This document shows, in pieces, positions 61,463 to 64,000 of a DNA stretch of 64,000 bases. The position numbers and the translations under genes are program-made. Within the stretch, counting starts at the first letter, position 1; each line of letters starts with the position of its first letter. Source of the stretch: Sphingomonas oleivorans (lineage in GTDB: Bacteria > Pseudomonadota > Alphaproteobacteria > Sphingomonadales > Sphingomonadaceae); NCBI RefSeq assembly GCF_003050615.1, contig NZ_NWBU01000009.1, positions 62,001-126,000 on the forward strand, given 5' to 3'. Under the pieces are notes generated by a model. The model had not been told where the DNA came from. It ran no database searches and saw only the letters and a program-made list of their open reading frames with translations.

Positions 61463-61642
61463 ATGGCCGTCCCCAAGAGAAAGACCTCGCCCTCGCGGCG
61501 CAACATGCGTCGCAGCCACCATGCCCTGACGGCGGAAGCCTTTCAGGAATGCTCGAACTGCGGCGAGCTGAAGCGCCCGCACAATCTGTGCAACGCCTGC
61601 GGCCATTATAACGGTCGCGAGATCGTTTCCGTCGAGGCGTAA
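61463..61642 (+). CDS. rpmF: 50S ribosomal protein L32
   Basis: 59 residues. Starts [20 protein letters not shown], the L32 signature, and carries two Cys pairs (ECSNCGE and LCNACGHY) for zinc. Upstream of plsX as in most proteobacteria. Confidence 0.97.
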   Translation: MAVPKRKTSPSRRNMRRSHHALTAEAFQECSNCGELKRPHNLCNACGHYNGREIVSVEA

Positions 61643-61666
61643 GACGTACCAGCGGAGGCTTTGCGG

Positions 61667-62710
61667 GTGATTGTTGCGCCGCGAATCGCAATCGACGCGA
61701 TGGGCGGCGATGGCGGTCCCTCTGTCATGGTCGCCGCCGCCGCGCGGGCCAGGGCGAAGCATCAGGGGCTGAGCTTCCTGCTGTTCGGCGACGAAACCGT
61801 GCTGGCGGGCGAATGCGCACGCCATCCGGGCCTCGCCGGCCATGTCGAGATCGTCCACACGCCCGATATGATTTCGGGCGAGGACAAGCCGAGCCAGGCG
61901 ATCCGCCGCGCCAAGACCACCTCCATGGGGCGTGCCATCGCCGCCGTGAAGGCGGGCGAGGCGCATGCCGCCGTCTCCGCCGGCAATACCGGCGCGCTGA
62001 TGGCGATGTCGAAGCTCGCGCTGCGCACCATGGCCGGAATCGACCGGCCCGCGCTCGCCGCCCTGCTGCCGACGCTCGGCGAAAATGATCTGGTGATGCT
62101 CGACCTCGGCGCGAATACCGAGTGCGACAGCCAGAATCTGGTGCAGTTCGCGGTGATGGGTGCGGCCTATGCGCGCATCGTGCTGGGGGTGGAGGCGCCG
62201 CGCGTCTCGCTGCTCAACATCGGCACCGAGGAGCTGAAGGGCACCGACGCGCTGAAGGACGCCGCCGCGATGCTGCGCGCGACGCCGCATCTCCACATGC
62301 GCTTCGACGGCTTCATCGAAAGCGACCGGCTCGGCCGGGGCGAGGCCGATGTGGTCGTCACCGACGGCTTTTCGGGCAATATCGCATTGAAGACGATGGA
62401 AGGCACGGCGCGCTTCGTGACCGACCTTCTGAAACGCGCCTTCACCAGCTCGCTGCGGTCCAAGGCGGGCTTCCTGCTGTCGCGCCCGGCGCTGCACCTG
62501 CTGCGCGTCCATCTCGATCCGAACAATCATAATGGCGCGGTCTTCCTCGGCCTCAACGGCATTGTCGTGAAGAGCCATGGAGGCGCCACGGCGGACGGCG
62601 TCGCCAATGCGATCGGCGTTGCGGTGAAGCTCGCGAGCGAGGATATCAGCCGCCGCATCGCCGAAGATCTCGCCAATTTCCCCACCCGCGCGTCGGAGAA
62701 GGTCGCTTGA
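61667..62710 (+). CDS. plsX: Phosphate acyltransferase PlsX
   Basis: 347 residues. Makes acyl-phosphate from acyl-ACP for phospholipid synthesis. [16 protein letters not shown] at the start, [10 protein letters not shown], and [15 protein letters not shown] at 61667 is preferred because GGAGG lies eight bases before it; a TTG at 61661 is too close to that site. Overlaps fabH (TTGA). Confidence 0.96.
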   Translation: MIVAPRIAIDAMGGDGGPSVMVAAAARARAKHQGLSFLLFGDETVLAGECARHPGLAGHVEIVHTPDMISGEDKPSQAIRRAKTTSMGRAIAAVKAGEAHAAVSAGNTGALMAMSKLALRTMAGIDRPALAALLPTLGENDLVMLDLGANTECDSQNLVQFAVMGAAYARIVLGVEAPRVSLLNIGTEELKGTDALKDAAAMLRATPHLHMRFDGFIESDRLGRGEADVVVTDGFSGNIALKTMEGTARFVTDLLKRAFTSSLRSKAGFLLSRPALHLLRVHLDPNNHNGAVFLGLNGIVVKSHGGATADGVANAIGVAVKLASEDISRRIAEDLANFPTRASEKVA

Positions 62711-63669
62711 CCAGACGGGCTGTCATCGCCGGCACCGGATCGGCGCTGCCCAAGCGCCGCATGTCCAATGCGGAGCTGGCGGAAAGGGTCGACACGTCCG
62801 ACGAGTGGATCGTCGAGCGCACCGGCATCCGTTTCCGCCATATCGCCGGAGAGGGCGAGACGACCGCGACGCTGGGCGCCGATGCCGCGCGTACGGCGCT
62901 CGATGCGGCGGGCATCGCGCCGAATGCGGTGGGCCTGATCGTTCTCGCGACCGCGACGCCCGACCAGACCTTCCCCTCGACCGCCACCAAGGTGCAGACC
63001 GCGCTCGGGATCGACGATTGCGTCGCCTTCGACGTGCAGGCGGTCTGCTCGGGCTTCCTCTACGCTCTGTCGGTCGCCGAAAGCATGATCCGCGCCGGAT
63101 CGGCGGATGTCGCGCTCGTCATCGGTGCCGAGACGTTCAGCCGCATCCTCGACTGGGAGGATCGCACCACCTGCGTCTTGTTCGGCGACGGCGCGGGCGC
63201 CGTGGTGCTGAAGGCCGAGGATAGCGAGGATCGCGGCGTCCTGTCCGTCAGTCTCCACGCCGATGGCCGCCATAATTCGCTGCTCTATGTCGATGGCGGC
63301 CCGTCCACCACGGGCACGGTCGGCAAGCTGCGTATGAAGGGGCAGGAGGTGTTCCGCCACGCCGTCGTCAATCTCGCCACGGTGCTGGGCGAGGCGCTCG
63401 ACCGGGCCGGGCTGTCGGTGGCGGATGTCGACTGGGTGGTGCCGCATCAGGCCAATCGCCGCATCCTGGAGGCGACCGCGCGCAAGCTCGGCCTGCCGCC
63501 CGAGAAGGTGGTCGTCACGGTCGATCTTCATGCCAATACCTCGGCGGCCTCGGTGCCGCTCGCGCTCGACGTCGCGGTGCGCGACGGGCGGATCAGGCGG
63601 GGCGACCTGCTGGTGCTGGAGGCGATGGGCGGCGGTTTCACCTGGGGCGCTGCCGCAGTTCGCTATTGA
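62707..63669 (+). CDS. fabH: Beta-ketoacyl-ACP synthase III
   Basis: 320 residues. Starts fatty-acid elongation from acetyl-CoA and malonyl-ACP. Catalytic Cys about 114 in [11 protein letters not shown], His in VPHQANRRI, Asn in [12 protein letters not shown]; Gly-rich [12 protein letters not shown] start overlapping the plsX stop. Confidence 0.96.
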   Translation: MTRRAVIAGTGSALPKRRMSNAELAERVDTSDEWIVERTGIRFRHIAGEGETTATLGADAARTALDAAGIAPNAVGLIVLATATPDQTFPSTATKVQTALGIDDCVAFDVQAVCSGFLYALSVAESMIRAGSADVALVIGAETFSRILDWEDRTTCVLFGDGAGAVVLKAEDSEDRGVLSVSLHADGRHNSLLYVDGGPSTTGTVGKLRMKGQEVFRHAVVNLATVLGEALDRAGLSVADVDWVVPHQANRRILEATARKLGLPPEKVVVTVDLHANTSAASVPLALDVAVRDGRIRRGDLLVLEAMGGGFTWGAAAVRY

Positions 63670-63735
63670 TGCGGGTTCTCAAGCGGCTTCGGGCGCGATA
63701 ATATGGTTCCTCCACGTGTCTGATGGGGGAGACGA

Positions 63736-64000
63736 ATGGTTCAAACCGGGACCTTGACCCGTGCCGACCTTGCCGAGGTGCTGCATGGTGATATTGGCTT
63801 GTCACGTGCTGAATCGGCAATGCTCGTCGAGCAGATTCTCGGCCATATGTGCGAGGCGTTGGCCTCGGGTGAGAATGTGAAGATTTCGGGCTTCGGCAGC
63901 TTCGTCCTGCGCGACAAGGCGGAACGGATCGGCCGCAATCCCAAGACGGGCGTGGAGGTGCCGATCGCGCCGCGCCGTGTGCTGACCTTCCGCGCGTCGC
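63736..64000 (+). CDS. ihfA: Integration host factor alpha subunit (3' partial)
   Basis: The window ends after 88 codons of an expected ~100. Starts [20 protein letters not shown] and continues with [35 protein letters not shown] and [13 protein letters not shown], the HU/IHF DNA-bending family with the Pro of the beta-arm. IHF bends DNA and assists sigma-54 promoters such as that of glnK here. Confidence 0.93.
   Translation, partial: MVQTGTLTRADLAEVLHGDIGLSRAESAMLVEQILGHMCEALASGENVKISGFGSFVLRDKAERIGRNPKTGVEVPIAPRRVLTFRAS

Overview
The window is a GC-rich, densely coding chromosomal segment of an alphaproteobacterium, most likely a member of the Sphingomonadales. Support for this comes from the block pyk / DUF1244 / GapR-type DUF2312 / ybjQ / yebC / ruvCAB, a nitrate locus run by NasS-NasT, and short palindromic elements of the 'cccctgc..gcagggg' type scattered between genes. 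No tRNA, rRNA, CRISPR array, prophage or insertion sequence was seen. Nearly all genes are housekeeping or core metabolism, and ATGA/TTGA/GTGA overlaps between neighbours are frequent.

Layout. 1-8.3 kb: the end of a glycine-rich double cold-shock protein, an M16 peptidase, then minus-strand gpmA-purE-purK and a lipoprotein/M14 carboxypeptidase pair. 8.5-16.2 kb: rpmJ, pyruvate kinase, GapR homologue, YebC, ruvC-ruvA-ruvB, and a thioredoxin-TPR / Lon-N-domain / Trm112-like cluster (the last only 59 aa). 16.3-28 kb: a UbiH-type hydroxylase, a flippase, polA, an alpha/beta hydrolase, nadB, an ABC ATPase, a CHCC zinc protein, tldD and a patatin.

28-42 kb is a nitrogen-assimilation region. glnK-amtB stands behind a textbook sigma-54 promoter. 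On the minus strand lie nirB-nirD-nasA-cobA (assimilatory nitrite and nitrate reductases plus siroheme methyltransferase) and the nitrate transporter gene narK. A PP2C-phosphatase/Ser-Thr-kinase fusion is divergent from narK, and the nitrate sensor pair nasT-nasS closes the region. The nirB start codon lies about 16 bases after a strong intrinsic terminator hairpin. Because NasT is an ANTAR RNA-binding antiterminator, this hairpin is the likely switch: nitrate binds NasS, NasT is freed, and transcription reads through into nirBD-nasA-cobA. A second terminator and a possible small transcript lie just downstream of nasS.

42-52.5 kb: a short transcript unit with a 53-residue ORF, a TlpA-like lipoprotein, gloA-gloB, two tandem paralogous secreted Cys-rich proteins, an acyl-CoA synthetase, ggt, pyrD and a DUF885 lipoprotein. 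52.6-58.6 kb: a complete SUF iron-sulfur operon (Rrf2 regulator-sufB-C-D-S-T-A) behind a 23-bp palindromic operator candidate. 58.6-64 kb: a HAD nucleotidase gene, dapD, an MBL hydrolase, a MAPEG protein, then rpmF-plsX-fabH-ihfA, with ihfA cut by the window end.

No wholly unknown multi-gene system was found. The most interesting material is regulatory: the nirB leader attenuator, the transcript candidate beside nasST, paired inverted repeats upstream of the glnK sigma-54 promoter, and the dispersed palindromic repeat families. All functional statements rest on reading motifs by eye; no search was run.
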